Source: Microcaldota archaeon
Lineage (GTDB): Archaea > Micrarchaeota > Micrarchaeia > Anstonellales > Anstonellaceae
Direction: 5' to 3'
Length of the DNA stretch: 19,029 nt
Assembly: GCA_023248665.1 (NCBI GenBank)
Contig: JAHFEC010000006.1
Span: 1 to 19,029, forward strand
The notes below the pieces were generated by a model, which was given only the letters and a program-made list of their open reading frames with translations, did no database searches and was not told where the DNA came from. Numbering within the stretch: the first letter of the stretch is position 1; every line of letters begins with the position of its first letter. The position numbers and the translations under genes are program-made. Positions 7,345 to 14,498 of this stretch are shown here, one piece after another.

Positions 7345-9450
7345 TCATCCCATATCATGGGCTGGAGCGTTATCTTCGTCATGCGGTTCTTTTCCCGATT
7401 CCGCTTCTGTCTCTTTTCGCGATTCCATATCCATCTGTCCTCGCGATCCAATCTCTGCCTGATTTTTAGTTTCCATATCTTTCTCTGTTTGCGCGGCCGC
7501 AGAATCGGCGAACGGCGATCCGCCGCTCTGCGCCTCCCGGGCCGGCTCTTCATCCGGGGCGAGCGTGTATTTGCGCTCTTCCATCAGCGGCTCGAACGCC
7601 TTCCCGCCGCCCCGGTAGAACTTGCCGAAGAACTCGACCACGTTCAGTCGGGCCCCGTGGATCGTGCTCTCCACCATCGCTATTATGGTGTTGACCACGT
7701 GCGCGCCGACGTACGCCAGCCCCATCAGGACGAACATCAGGATGCCTGCCGGGGTGCCGAGCATCTTGGGGTCGGGGGCGAGCATGCGGTTGATGATTCC
7801 GGCGAGGATGACGCCGGCCATGCCGATGGCCGCGATACGGGTATATGACATCACGTTGGACGCCACGCCCGGCACCTCGACCACGCCCAGCGGCCCTTCC
7901 GCCCACACCAGCACGCCGACGCCCAATGCCAGGATGACGGCCCCGATCGTGCCGATGTCGGCCGGGAACGCCCTGAGCAGGTAATAGCCGACCGCCATCG
8001 TGCCGCCCACCATGATGGGCAGCCACGCGAGCTTGGCATAAGCGTGCTTGCGCGAATGCTCCCATTCGTTGGCCGCGCCCAGGATGAAGCCGAGCGCCAG
8101 ATGCACCCACCCCACGGCCATGGTGATCAGGATCAAGGCCGGCATCTGGCTCACCCGCTCGAGCATGGGCTTGTAAAGCTCGTAGCCGAGCAGCTGGGCG
8201 TGCGTGTATCCGAAGTATTCGTCGAACGCGATGCCGAAGAGCAGCGAGGGGATCGCGCCAATCATCCAGAGCCTCGCGAAGTTGTATAGCATCCCGCCCT
8301 TGGCCGCCTTCCGGGAGATGGCCCAGGCCAGCAGGAAACTGATGAGCGCATATCCCGCGTCGCCCACGATCATGCCGTAGAAGAGGGGGATGGTGACGAA
8401 CACGATCATGGTGGGGTCGATCTCGTTCCATCGGGGGACCGAGAGGAAATTGACGACGTACTGCAGCGGGTCGGCCACCTCCGGGTTCTTAAGCAGGGTG
8501 GGCCTTCCTTTCCCTCCGTGTTCCTCCTCGCCAAGCTCGCGCATGTAGATCTGGCCGTCGAACGCCGCCACGGTCTTGGCGCGCAAGGCCTCGCAATCCT
8601 CGGGCCGCACCCAGCCCTCGGCCCAGAAGCACTGCTCCGAGCGGGCGATCCCGGATGCGACGTGCGTGAGAGCGGCGGCGAGCGCCAGCTCTTCCTCCAG
8701 CCTCGCGCACCGGGGATAATATTCCTGGGAGAGCTCCAATCTGCGCCTCTCGAAGCCGCGAATCTCCTCCCCAAGCCTCGTGCTCTCGTGCATCACGTGC
8801 AGGCGCGCCTGCTTGGGCGTCCCCGCCACGTCGGGCCAGGGCACGGCCTCGAATTCCTTGAACAATTTTCCCAGTTCCTCTTCCTTCTCCATAGGCACGC
8901 CGACCAGCGCGAGCGTCCGGTTCTCGTCTTTGGGGTCCGGTGCCGAAAGCCATGCGGCCCATCCGCCCGTCCGGCTCGCCCGCCGTACGGCCTGGAGCTT
9001 CTTGGAGTCGATGCTGAAAAGATGATAAGCCATCTCGCGAGCGAGCGCGTGGTAATCCACGTCCAATCCCGCTACGCGATCAATCTGGTTCAAAGTGGTT
9101 TTGAGCCCGTCCAGCCCGCTCGTCCGCCGGGCGATCTCGTCGCGGATGGAGAGAAGTTCGTCCTCGATTCGGATGGCGCCGGCCCGCGCGAGCGCGTCGC
9201 CCTCCCGCGCCTGCCCCTCGACCGGGACGGGGATGAGCGCGCCCTTGATGGCGCGGATGCGCACCAGCTGTTCGGAGACCTGCGAATAATCGTCGAGCGG
9301 TTCTCCTTCCCGGAGCCCGGCCGCGCCGCTCCCTTCATTGAAAGCCTGTATCTGGATGACGCCGAGCTTACGCCACAACGAGAGGGCCCGGGCCTGCATG
9401 CCGGCCAAGCCGATCATTCTAACCTTGGTGAGCAAACTCGGTTTTAGCAT
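7345..9450 (-). CDS. atpI: A-type ATP synthase membrane stator subunit I (subunit a)
   Basis: Subunit I forms the ion half-channels against the K ring. The N-terminal half (about residues 1-335) is a cytoplasmic coiled-coil arm. The C-terminal half contains about seven to eight membrane helices starting around residue 345 (ending near 595). The essential channel arginine is seen in SYTRI (Arg538), and the family end motif EFFGKFYRGGGKAFEPL lies at about residues 606-622. Beyond residue 632 comes a hydrophilic acidic tail of roughly 70 residues, not part of the usual family, that contains a 24-base tandem repeat. The ATG at 9450 has GAGG about eight bases upstream and lies just after the atpH stop. 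Confidence 0.97.
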   Translation of the reverse strand: MLKPSLLTKVRMIGLAGMQARALSLWRKLGVIQIQAFNEGSGAAGLREGEPLDDYSQVSEQLVRIRAIKGALIPVPVEGQAREGDALARAGAIRIEDELLSIRDEIARRTSGLDGLKTTLNQIDRVAGLDVDYHALAREMAYHLFSIDSKKLQAVRRASRTGGWAAWLSAPDPKDENRTLALVGVPMEKEEELGKLFKEFEAVPWPDVAGTPKQARLHVMHESTRLGEEIRGFERRRLELSQEYYPRCARLEEELALAAALTHVASGIARSEQCFWAEGWVRPEDCEALRAKTVAAFDGQIYMRELGEEEHGGKGRPTLLKNPEVADPLQYVVNFLSVPRWNEIDPTMIVFVTIPLFYGMIVGDAGYALISFLLAWAISRKAAKGGMLYNFARLWMIGAIPSLLFGIAFDEYFGYTHAQLLGYELYKPMLERVSQMPALILITMAVGWVHLALGFILGAANEWEHSRKHAYAKLAWLPIMVGGTMAVGYYLLRAFPADIGTIGAVILALGVGVLVWAEGPLGVVEVPGVASNVMSYTRIAAIGMAGVILAGIINRMLAPDPKMLGTPAGILMFVLMGLAYVGAHVVNTIIAMVESTIHGARLNVVEFFGKFYRGGGKAFEPLMEERKYTLAPDEEPAREAQSGGSPFADSAAAQTEKDMETKNQAEIGSRGQMDMESRKETEAESGKEPHDEDNAPAHDMG
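7390..7461. repeat. three tandem 24-base repeats in the atpI tail
   Basis: On the minus strand three imperfect in-frame 24-base units encode QAEIGSRG, QMDMESRK and ETEAESGK (residues 664-687). The units share a GRATCGSGARRA-like core, so the codons as well as the residues are repeated. They lie in the hydrophilic tail added after the conserved end of AtpI. Confidence 0.75.
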
Positions 9451-9459
9451 GGCTTTTCC

Positions 9460-9795
9460 TCAAATCAAATCAGAGATTTCCTGCGCGGCCGAAGCGCTCA
9501 CGCGCCGCGAAGAGAATTGGGCGGCTTTCCCGGCCGCCTCCTCAAGAAGTTTTTTGGCTTTCTCGTCCGTCTTCTTGCGCGCGGCGGCGATGATGCGGTT
9601 CTTCTCGCCGACGGCCGCCTGCGCGGCCTGCGCGGCCATCTCGACGGCTTTCTCCTGCGCCTGCGCGCGGATGCGCGCGGCCTCATCCGAGGCTTCCCGC
9701 GTCTTTTTGGCCGCATTCGCCTCGGCCAGCGCGACCAAGTGCACCTCGCGCAGGAACTGCTCGCTCGACAGGGAGTCGTGTTCGGATTCGCTCAT
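9460..9795 (-). CDS. atpH: A-type ATP synthase subunit H (peripheral stalk)
   Basis: At 111 residues this is an almost continuous Ala/Glu/Lys/Arg-rich coiled coil (about residues 15-100) without a membrane segment, ending SAAQEISDLI. This matches subunit H, which winds around subunit E to form the peripheral stalk. It is the first gene of the operon and lies nine bases before atpI, the standard archaeal position. The assignment rests on position and coiled-coil character, since this subunit is poorly conserved in sequence. The ATG at 9795 has GGGATGAT just upstream. Upstream TATA-like sequences are CTTTAATC (9822-9829) and TTTAAAAA (9900-9907). Confidence 0.88.
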   Translation of the reverse strand: MSESEHDSLSSEQFLREVHLVALAEANAAKKTREASDEAARIRAQAQEKAVEMAAQAAQAAVGEKNRIIAAARKKTDEKAKKLLEEAAGKAAQFSSRRVSASAAQEISDLI

Positions 9796-9821
9796 ATCAT
9801 CCCGTGCCCTTTTAGGGGGCG

Positions 9822-9907
9822 GATTAAAGTCGATGCTCGTTTTTACTAGCCATCAGAAACCAAGACAGCTGCGACCGACGCCTGTATATCAGAGTGTAGA
9901 TTTTTAA
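9822..9907 (-). promoter_or_regulatory. probable promoter region of the ATP synthase operon
   Basis: Two TATA-like sequences on the minus strand precede atpH. CTTTAATC (9822-9829) would give an mRNA leader of about five bases. TTTAAAAA (9900-9907) would give a leader of about 80 bases that includes the ribosome-binding sequence. I cannot choose between them from the sequence. Confidence 0.4.
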
Positions 9908-9923
9908 ATAATATGTATTTGTG

Positions 9924-9958
9924 GGGCGAGCGCCCTTCTTGCGCTTGCCCTTCTTTTT
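9924..9958 (+). terminator. hairpin followed by a T-rich run
   Basis: GGGCGAGCGC (9924-9933) pairs with GCGCTTGCCC (9941-9950) through ten pairs including one G-U, and TTCTTTTT follows. This resembles an intrinsic terminator on the plus strand. No plus-strand gene ends here. On the minus strand it lies between the membrane-protein stop and the atpH promoter without a T-run, where it may act as an insulator against antisense transcripts. Confidence 0.4.
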
Positions 9959-9967
9959 CCCGTTAAA

Positions 9968-10225
9968 TTACCGGCCTTTCTTTTTTTCGGTGTCCGTCTT
10001 GCTTTCCGCGCCGGCCGCCATCGCCCGATACTCCCGATAGGCCAGGAACGCGCACAGGAGGCCGAGCACGCCGGCCACCAGCGCCACCGGTCCGCAGCAT
10101 GCGATCGGGGCGATTCCGAGGTCTTTGGGCGGCGAGAGCAGCACGTAAGCCGATGAGAGCAGGGCGAGGCCCGCCACCCCGAGGGCGAGCACGGCTCCGA
10201 CGGCGTATAAAACCCATTTTTCCAT
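9968..10225 (-). CDS. small two-helix membrane protein of unknown function
   Basis: This 85-residue protein has two clear membrane helices, about residues 5-31 and 38-63, separated by the short loop SPPKDLGI. A Cys-Cys pair (residues 43-44) lies in or near helix 2. The charged tail ends in TEKKKGR and is probably cytoplasmic. I do not recognise a family. It is upstream of and parallel to the ATP synthase operon (172 bases before atpH), so a role linked to the synthase is conceivable but unsupported. A TATA box centred 25.5 bases upstream of the ATG suggests its own leaderless transcript, although GGAAGGG also precedes the ATG. Confidence 0.7.
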   Translation of the reverse strand: MEKWVLYAVGAVLALGVAGLALLSSAYVLLSPPKDLGIAPIACCGPVALVAGVLGLLCAFLAYREYRAMAAGAESKTDTEKKKGR

Positions 10226-10246
10226 GCCCTTCCTTCGGATAGGGCC

Positions 10247-10254
10247 GTTAAATA
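10247..10254 (-). promoter_or_regulatory. TATA box for the small membrane protein gene
   Basis: TATTTAAC on the minus strand is centred about 25.5 bases before the ATG at 10225. That spacing places transcription start at or next to the start codon. Confidence 0.5.
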
Positions 10255-10303
10255 CCTTCCTGCGACGTCAGATACCGTTTGCATGTGCGGGCCCGGCGCT
10301 GAA

Positions 10304-10384
10304 AAGCCGTCCGTCCTATTTTTTCCCGCTGGAAAAAATGGACAACAAGCGCGCTGCGACGCGCTTGTTTGTCCGCTGGATGCG
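10304..10384. repeat. 81-bp direct repeat, left copy
   Basis: This copy matches 11771-11851 at 80 of 81 positions; the only difference is T at 10377 against C at 11844. Each copy contains two imperfect hairpins: TTTTTTCC with GGAAAAAA around CGCT, and GGACAACAAGCGCG with CGCGCTTGTTTGTCC with one bulged base. The pair brackets the plus-strand ATPase gene. It may be an attachment site, a mobile-element edge or a dispersed extragenic repeat. Confidence 0.9.
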
Positions 10385-10437
10385 AACAGAGGCGGCAGAC
10401 GCTTGTTATAACTAGTTTCCGTATATAAACGGATATA

Positions 10438-10445
10438 TTTATATA
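10438..10445 (+). promoter_or_regulatory. TATA box for the AAA_14/DUF4143 ATPase gene
   Basis: TTTATATA, matching the archaeal TATA consensus, is centred about 26.5 bases before the ATG at 10468. This suggests a leaderless mRNA. The surrounding 60 bases are strongly AT-rich compared with the rest of the window. Confidence 0.65.
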
Positions 10446-10467
10446 TTCTTTCCTTCTTAATAATGCC

Positions 10468-11772
10468 ATGGAAATGGAAAAAGTCAAGCAATATCTCCTG
10501 GATTTCCAGAAGCGAAGCTTCTCCGATGTCCTGGCGCGCGGATTGAAGCTGCCCGATGGGAAGAAAATCCAGTCCGTCCTCGGCGCACGGCGCGTTGGGA
10601 AAACGTACCTGCTATTCTCAAAAATAAAGCAATTGGAATCCGGCGGAGTCAAGCGCGAGCAAATTCTCTACCTCAACTTCGAGAACCCTGTTCTTTCCAA
10701 TGCGCTCAACTCGCAAATCCGCGACATCGTACAAGCGCATCTCTCCTTGTTTGCGAAGCAGACCGACAAGCGGCTTTATCTTTTCATAGACGAACCACAA
10801 GTCATCGAAAAATGGGAAATGGCCGTCCGCAGCCTCCATGACGAGTTCGACTGCTCGATTTTTATCACCGGCTCCTCATCAAAATTGCTCAGCAAGGAAA
10901 TTGCCACCTCCCTGCGCGGCCGTTCGATCACAACCTTGCTTCTCCCCCTCTCATTCCAAGAATTCCTCGTTTTCAGGGGCTTCGGCCAAGACGCGACCCG
11001 TCTGGACACCTCTTCGAAGGCTCAGTTAGAGAACTTGCTGGATGAATATATCCAATACGGGGGCTACCCGGAAGTCATTCTGGAAGCAAACAAAGAGACC
11101 AAACTGAGGATTCTCAAGGACTACTACGACATGACCATCTTCAAGGACCTTGTGGACCGTTATGCGATAAAGAACACCATTCTCATCAAGTGGCTCGCCA
11201 ACTATGTCGCCTCCACGTCGACAAAAGGAATCAGCCTCAACAAAATCTACAACACGCTCAAATCCGAAGGCCACAAGTTGAGCAAAGACACGCTTTATGA
11301 ATACCTAAGCATGCTGCAAGACTGTTTCTTTGTCTTTACCGTGCGCCGTTTCGACCCTTCCCTAAAGAATGAGGGCTCCACCACCCCGAAAATTTATCTG
11401 GACGATGTCGGTTTTCTGAGCCTGTTCTCGGAAAGTGATCTGGGCAAACGGCTCGAGAACATCGTCTTTCTGCAACTGGTGCGCCAGAAAGCCAAAGACC
11501 CCCTGATGGATCTGCACTACTGGAAGAAAGTTGATGGGTCCGAAGTCGATTTTCTCATCACGCGGGGGCGCAAGCCGGTTGCGGCGATACAGGCGGCCTG
11601 GTCGCTCGCCGACCTCGCCACCCGTGGGCGGGAGACGGATGCCCTATTATCCTGCATGGATGCGTTGGGCCTGAACGAAGGACTCATTGTCACGCGCCAT
11701 GAGGAAGCTGAGAAAAAAATCAATGGCAAGAAAATTCAGATCGTGCCGCTGTGGAAATGGCTGCTGCAATAA
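10468..11772 (+). CDS. AAA_14/DUF4143 family ATPase
   Basis: This 434-residue protein has an N-terminal P-loop ATPase domain (Walker A GARRVGKT at residues 39-46, Walker B LYLFIDEP at 103-110, sensor-like ITGSSSKL at 133-140). It has a C-terminal DUF4143 domain with the nuclease-like pattern EVDF (359-362) followed by IQAAW (374-378), where the usual lysine of PD-(D/E)xK enzymes is absent. The family is common and often multi-copy in archaea and bacteria, and its role is unresolved. It is the only gene between the two 81-bp repeats, its stop codon overlaps the first bases of the right copy, and its codons are visibly richer in A and T than its neighbours'. I infer recent acquisition. A second Met at residue 3 is an alternative start. 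Confidence 0.92.
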   Translation: MEMEKVKQYLLDFQKRSFSDVLARGLKLPDGKKIQSVLGARRVGKTYLLFSKIKQLESGGVKREQILYLNFENPVLSNALNSQIRDIVQAHLSLFAKQTDKRLYLFIDEPQVIEKWEMAVRSLHDEFDCSIFITGSSSKLLSKEIATSLRGRSITTLLLPLSFQEFLVFRGFGQDATRLDTSSKAQLENLLDEYIQYGGYPEVILEANKETKLRILKDYYDMTIFKDLVDRYAIKNTILIKWLANYVASTSTKGISLNKIYNTLKSEGHKLSKDTLYEYLSMLQDCFFVFTVRRFDPSLKNEGSTTPKIYLDDVGFLSLFSESDLGKRLENIVFLQLVRQKAKDPLMDLHYWKKVDGSEVDFLITRGRKPVAAIQAAWSLADLATRGRETDALLSCMDALGLNEGLIVTRHEEAEKKINGKKIQIVPLWKWLLQ

Positions 11773-11851
11773 GCCGTCCGTCCTATTTTTTCCCGCTGGA
11801 AAAAATGGACAACAAGCGCGCTGCGACGCGCTTGTTTGTCCGCCGGATGCG
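11771..11851. repeat. 81-bp direct repeat, right copy
   Basis: This is the second copy of 10304-10384, beginning within the ATPase stop codon. Its first bases include CCGTCCGTCCT, which recurs once more at 11862-11872 just before the end of the flavoprotein gene. The copies are 1,467 bases apart, start to start. Confidence 0.9.
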
Positions 11852-11872
11852 TTCCGGGGCTCCGTCCGTCCT

Positions 11873-12652
11873 TCACCATTGCTCCTTGTGCACTCTTTGC
11901 GCTTCCACGCCCGCTTCCGTCAGCATGGCGATAAGGCCCTTGACAAAAGGCGGCGAGCCGCACAAATAGAAATGCGCCCGGGTAAAATCCACGCCGTGGA
12001 GCGCGAGCATCCCGGGGCCGATCCGCCCCCGCTCGCCCGTCCAGCCCGCCGGCGCGCTCTCGCCGGTCAGGGTATAAACGGCTTCGAAATCCGGGCATGC
12101 GCCGTGCAAGGCGTCCAAGCTCCCGCGGTAGGCGATGTTATCCTCCTCGCGATTCGAATAGAACAGAATCGCCTTGCCATTCTTTTTCTTTTGAACGAAG
12201 CCGGCGGCCATGCAATGCAGGGGCGTGATGCCGATTCCGCCGGCGAGGAAAACCGACTGGCGAGACGCCGCATCCGTCTGCCCGCGCACGGGCGCTTCAT
12301 CCGCCGGCCGATCGGCGTCTTGGGCATCCGCCGGCTCTTTCATCACAAACGAGCCGAACGGGCCGGCCAGCTCCACCCCGTCTCCTTCTTTCATGTCAAA
12401 GAGCAAATGCGTGAACGCCCCCTCCAGCTTGATGCCGAAAGAGATCCTGTCGGGCGAATGCGGCGCGAGCACCGAATAGGAGCGGAAATTCGGCTTGATG
12501 ACGCCGAGCGCCTTCGGTACGCGGATGTTGAAGAACTGCCCGTCCCTGAACGAGGGCACCTCGCCTTCCTCGGGCGCGAGCGTGAATGTGCGCACGTTTT
12601 CCGTTTCCCGCGCGATTTTTCTAAGCAAATATCTTCGGTATTCGATGGCCAT
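11873..12652 (-). CDS. ferredoxin-NADP reductase-like flavoprotein
   Basis: This is a two-domain FAD/NAD(P) oxidoreductase. The FAD-binding barrel carries RSYS (residues 57-60) and GPFGSF (97-102). The nucleotide-binding domain carries AGGIGITP (137-144) and the late CGSPPF motif (231-236), with the C-terminal end HKEQW. No 2Fe-2S cluster cysteines are seen, so it is a stand-alone reductase whose electron partner is not visible here. An Asp/Ala/Arg-rich insert of about 28 residues (105-132) sits between the two domains and is longer than usual. The ATG at 12652 has GAGGGAG upstream, almost the same as in the gene before it. It is the third gene of the apparent unit with the degenerate KaiC-like protein. 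Confidence 0.9.
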   Translation of the reverse strand: MAIEYRRYLLRKIARETENVRTFTLAPEEGEVPSFRDGQFFNIRVPKALGVIKPNFRSYSVLAPHSPDRISFGIKLEGAFTHLLFDMKEGDGVELAGPFGSFVMKEPADAQDADRPADEAPVRGQTDAASRQSVFLAGGIGITPLHCMAAGFVQKKKNGKAILFYSNREEDNIAYRGSLDALHGACPDFEAVYTLTGESAPAGWTGERGRIGPGMLALHGVDFTRAHFYLCGSPPFVKGLIAMLTEAGVEAQRVHKEQW

Positions 12653-12679
12653 GCCTCTCCCTCAATTTCGCGGTTTTTT

Positions 12680-13564
12680 TCAGAAGCTCGGGTCGGCGAC
12701 CTCTTCGCCGTCCGCCTTGTAGATCCAGCGCTCGCTCTTCCAGAAGAGCAGCTTGCGCTTCATGCGGATCGCGCGGATCCGGCACGCGCCGTCATTGCCG
12801 ATGCAAAAGCGCACCTCGTAGGAGGGCAGGCACAGGCTGAAATCCGGGCGCGCCGTCCCGGCGTCCCGCTCGATGACCAGCGACTTTTTGCGGATGCCTT
12901 CGCCCAGCTCGCTCTCAAGGCCGGCCAGATCGGCTTTTCCGACATGCCCTTCCAGGCTTCCCATGTCCTCCCAGAGCAGGGCCGCCCAGGCCAGCGAGAA
13001 ATCGGCCGGCTGCCCGCCCCAGAAGCTCCTCATCTCCTGCTCATTCCTTTCGCATTCCATGATCTTGGCCGCGAGCCGGCCGATCCGCCCGCCCGCTTTG
13101 GGCGCGCCGGACACGCGGGCGCAGAACAATGCGCGTCCCTCGGGCAGGGGGAGCGCGCTCACCTCGCTCGCCCGGGCCTGCGTCGGCGTGAGCGCCTCAT
13201 CGTCTTGCGCCCAGAAATCGACGCGGTAGCCGCTGGCCCGCCGCCCTTTTGGCCCCCCTGCCTTTTCGCCGCCTTCCTTCTCCCCGTCGATGCGGCCGGC
13301 GATCACGAATCCCCGGACGCCCTGCTTGTCGATGAGCAGGTCTGCACAGAGGATTGGCAAGGCGAACAATTCGCGCATCTCCTCTTTTCCCAGCGCGCGC
13401 GTCCGGCCGATATTCGCGAGCACCTGCCGGCCGATTTCCTTCACCTCGAGGGGGATGTCGGCGCAAGTTTGGGCATACTGATGGTTCTTCTCCTCGATCG
13501 AGGACAGGGAGGAGAGGGCGCTGCGCGTGCGTTCCCTCATCTCTGCGGTTGCGGCTTTGGACAT
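12680..13564 (-). CDS. protein of unknown function in the KaiC-like/flavoprotein operon
   Basis: This 294-residue protein is not recognised. Residues 1-70 look helical (ending near ALPILCADLL), followed by a variable Gly/Lys-rich stretch at about 93-110. The C-terminal part, from about 225, looks like alternating strands (SLCLPSYEVRFCIGNDG, IYKADGEEV) and could be a small beta domain. Scattered cysteines do not form an obvious metal motif. There is no signal or membrane segment, so it is likely cytoplasmic. It lies 28 bases after the degenerate KaiC-like gene and 27 bases before the flavoprotein, all on one strand with similar GAGGGAG ribosome-binding sequences. That supports one transcription unit. 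Confidence 0.75.
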   Translation of the reverse strand: MSKAATAEMRERTRSALSSLSSIEEKNHQYAQTCADIPLEVKEIGRQVLANIGRTRALGKEEMRELFALPILCADLLIDKQGVRGFVIAGRIDGEKEGGEKAGGPKGRRASGYRVDFWAQDDEALTPTQARASEVSALPLPEGRALFCARVSGAPKAGGRIGRLAAKIMECERNEQEMRSFWGGQPADFSLAWAALLWEDMGSLEGHVGKADLAGLESELGEGIRKKSLVIERDAGTARPDFSLCLPSYEVRFCIGNDGACRIRAIRMKRKLLFWKSERWIYKADGEEVADPSF

Positions 13565-13592
13565 CAGTCTCCCTCATTTTTTAGCGTATCCG

Positions 13593-14339
13593 TCAATTCC
13601 TTATCTCCACGCCCTTCTCGCTGACCGTGTAGCTCTGCCAGCCGTGCCGGCAGCCGAGCAGGCCGCGGGCCGTGATCTTCCCGTCCTCGAACTCGATCAC
13701 GCCGTCCATGAAATGCTCGATCATCTTGATGTCCTTCTCGTCGTGCATCCCCTTCTCCACCGTGTACATCGCGGTGGCGCCCTCGCGGCGGAACTTGCCC
13801 ACCATGAACTGCAGGAACCTAAAGAACGTCGAGGAATCGGTCTCTTTTAGCAGGGAGGAGATGGAATGGAAAAGCAGGCGGTGGTTGTCAAATGACTGCA
13901 CGAGCTGGTCCTGCACGCGCGCCAGCTGCAGGGAGATGGAGGAGAGGGCGGCCGGGCTGTCGGCGTAGCTCACCACGCCGCTGTCCGCCAGCGACGGGTC
14001 GAACTGGCGCGAGTAGCAGTCGATGAACTGCACCATCCCCGTGCGCTCGAACGGCTCAAGGTCCCAGCCCGAATGCGCCATCTTGGACTTCCAGTCCAGG
14101 TACGAGAAGTCGGTGAGCACGAAGATGCCCGGAATCTGCATCCGGAGGCCCTCATAGACGTATTGCATGCCCAGCGGCTTCTTGCCGCTCAGCGGGTCCC
14201 CGTACAGGAGGATGTTCGACTGGGGCGGCAGGCCGCCTCCCAGTATCTCGTCCAAACCGACGATGCCGGTGGGGATGCTCGCCGAAGCGGGCAGGGCGGC
14301 CTTCCGGCGCGGGAGGGTCATCGTATTCACGGCGTTCAT
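13593..14339 (-). CDS. KaiC/RAD55-like protein with degenerate ATPase motifs
   Basis: This 248-residue RecA-fold protein of the KaiC/RAD55 type opens with TGIVGLDEILGGGLPP (about 24-39), the standard family start. The Walker A position reads GDPLSGKK (47-54), with Lys replacing the Thr/Ser that coordinates magnesium. Where catalytic glutamates are expected it reads TDFS (76-79). The Walker B aspartate appears to be replaced by His in LLFHSIS (155-161). I infer that it binds nucleotide weakly or not at all and acts as a sensor or scaffold. It is transcribed away from an intact KaiC-like ATPase 159 bases upstream and probably leads an operon with an unknown protein and a flavoprotein. An alternative start is Met7. 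Confidence 0.85.
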   Translation of the reverse strand: MNAVNTMTLPRRKAALPASASIPTGIVGLDEILGGGLPPQSNILLYGDPLSGKKPLGMQYVYEGLRMQIPGIFVLTDFSYLDWKSKMAHSGWDLEPFERTGMVQFIDCYSRQFDPSLADSGVVSYADSPAALSSISLQLARVQDQLVQSFDNHRLLFHSISSLLKETDSSTFFRFLQFMVGKFRREGATAMYTVEKGMHDEKDIKMIEHFMDGVIEFEDGKITARGLLGCRHGWQSYTVSEKGVEIRN

Positions 14340-14469
14340 GTGTCATCTCTTGCGGAACCGGCCGATGACCATCCACGGCCCTCAAATCGGTCCATCGCCA
14401 TGAGCGCGCCGGTCCTCAAATGCGCGCTTAAGCCACGGCGTCCCTACTCATTCTCTTCGGGAGGGCGCA

Positions 14470-14477
14470 TTTTTAAA
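14470..14477 (+). promoter_or_regulatory. TATA box for the intact KaiC-like gene
   Basis: TTTTTAAA is centred about 25.5 bases before the ATG at 14499. No ribosome-binding sequence lies between them (the bases before ATG are a C-run), so a leaderless transcript is likely. This TATA box supports choosing this start over the longer reading frame. Confidence 0.65.
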
Positions 14478-14498
14478 GCTTGTTCGCGTCAGCCCCCC

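Noticed and set aside
9904..10491. Minus-strand open frame of 195 codons across the small membrane gene and the left repeat
   Set aside because: It shifts frame relative to the two-helix membrane protein, crosses the repeat and the ATPase promoter, and has no recognisable content. A similar peptide opposite the right copy simply reflects the repeat.
11687..13624. Plus-strand open frame of 645 codons
   Set aside because: It runs antisense to the flavoprotein and the unknown gene, whose family motifs or operon spacing support the minus strand.
14073..14498. N-terminal extension of the intact KaiC-like protein
   Set aside because: The extra 140 or so codons overlap the divergent gene and its promoter region. 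The TATA box at 14470-14477 lies inside them and points to the start at 14499.
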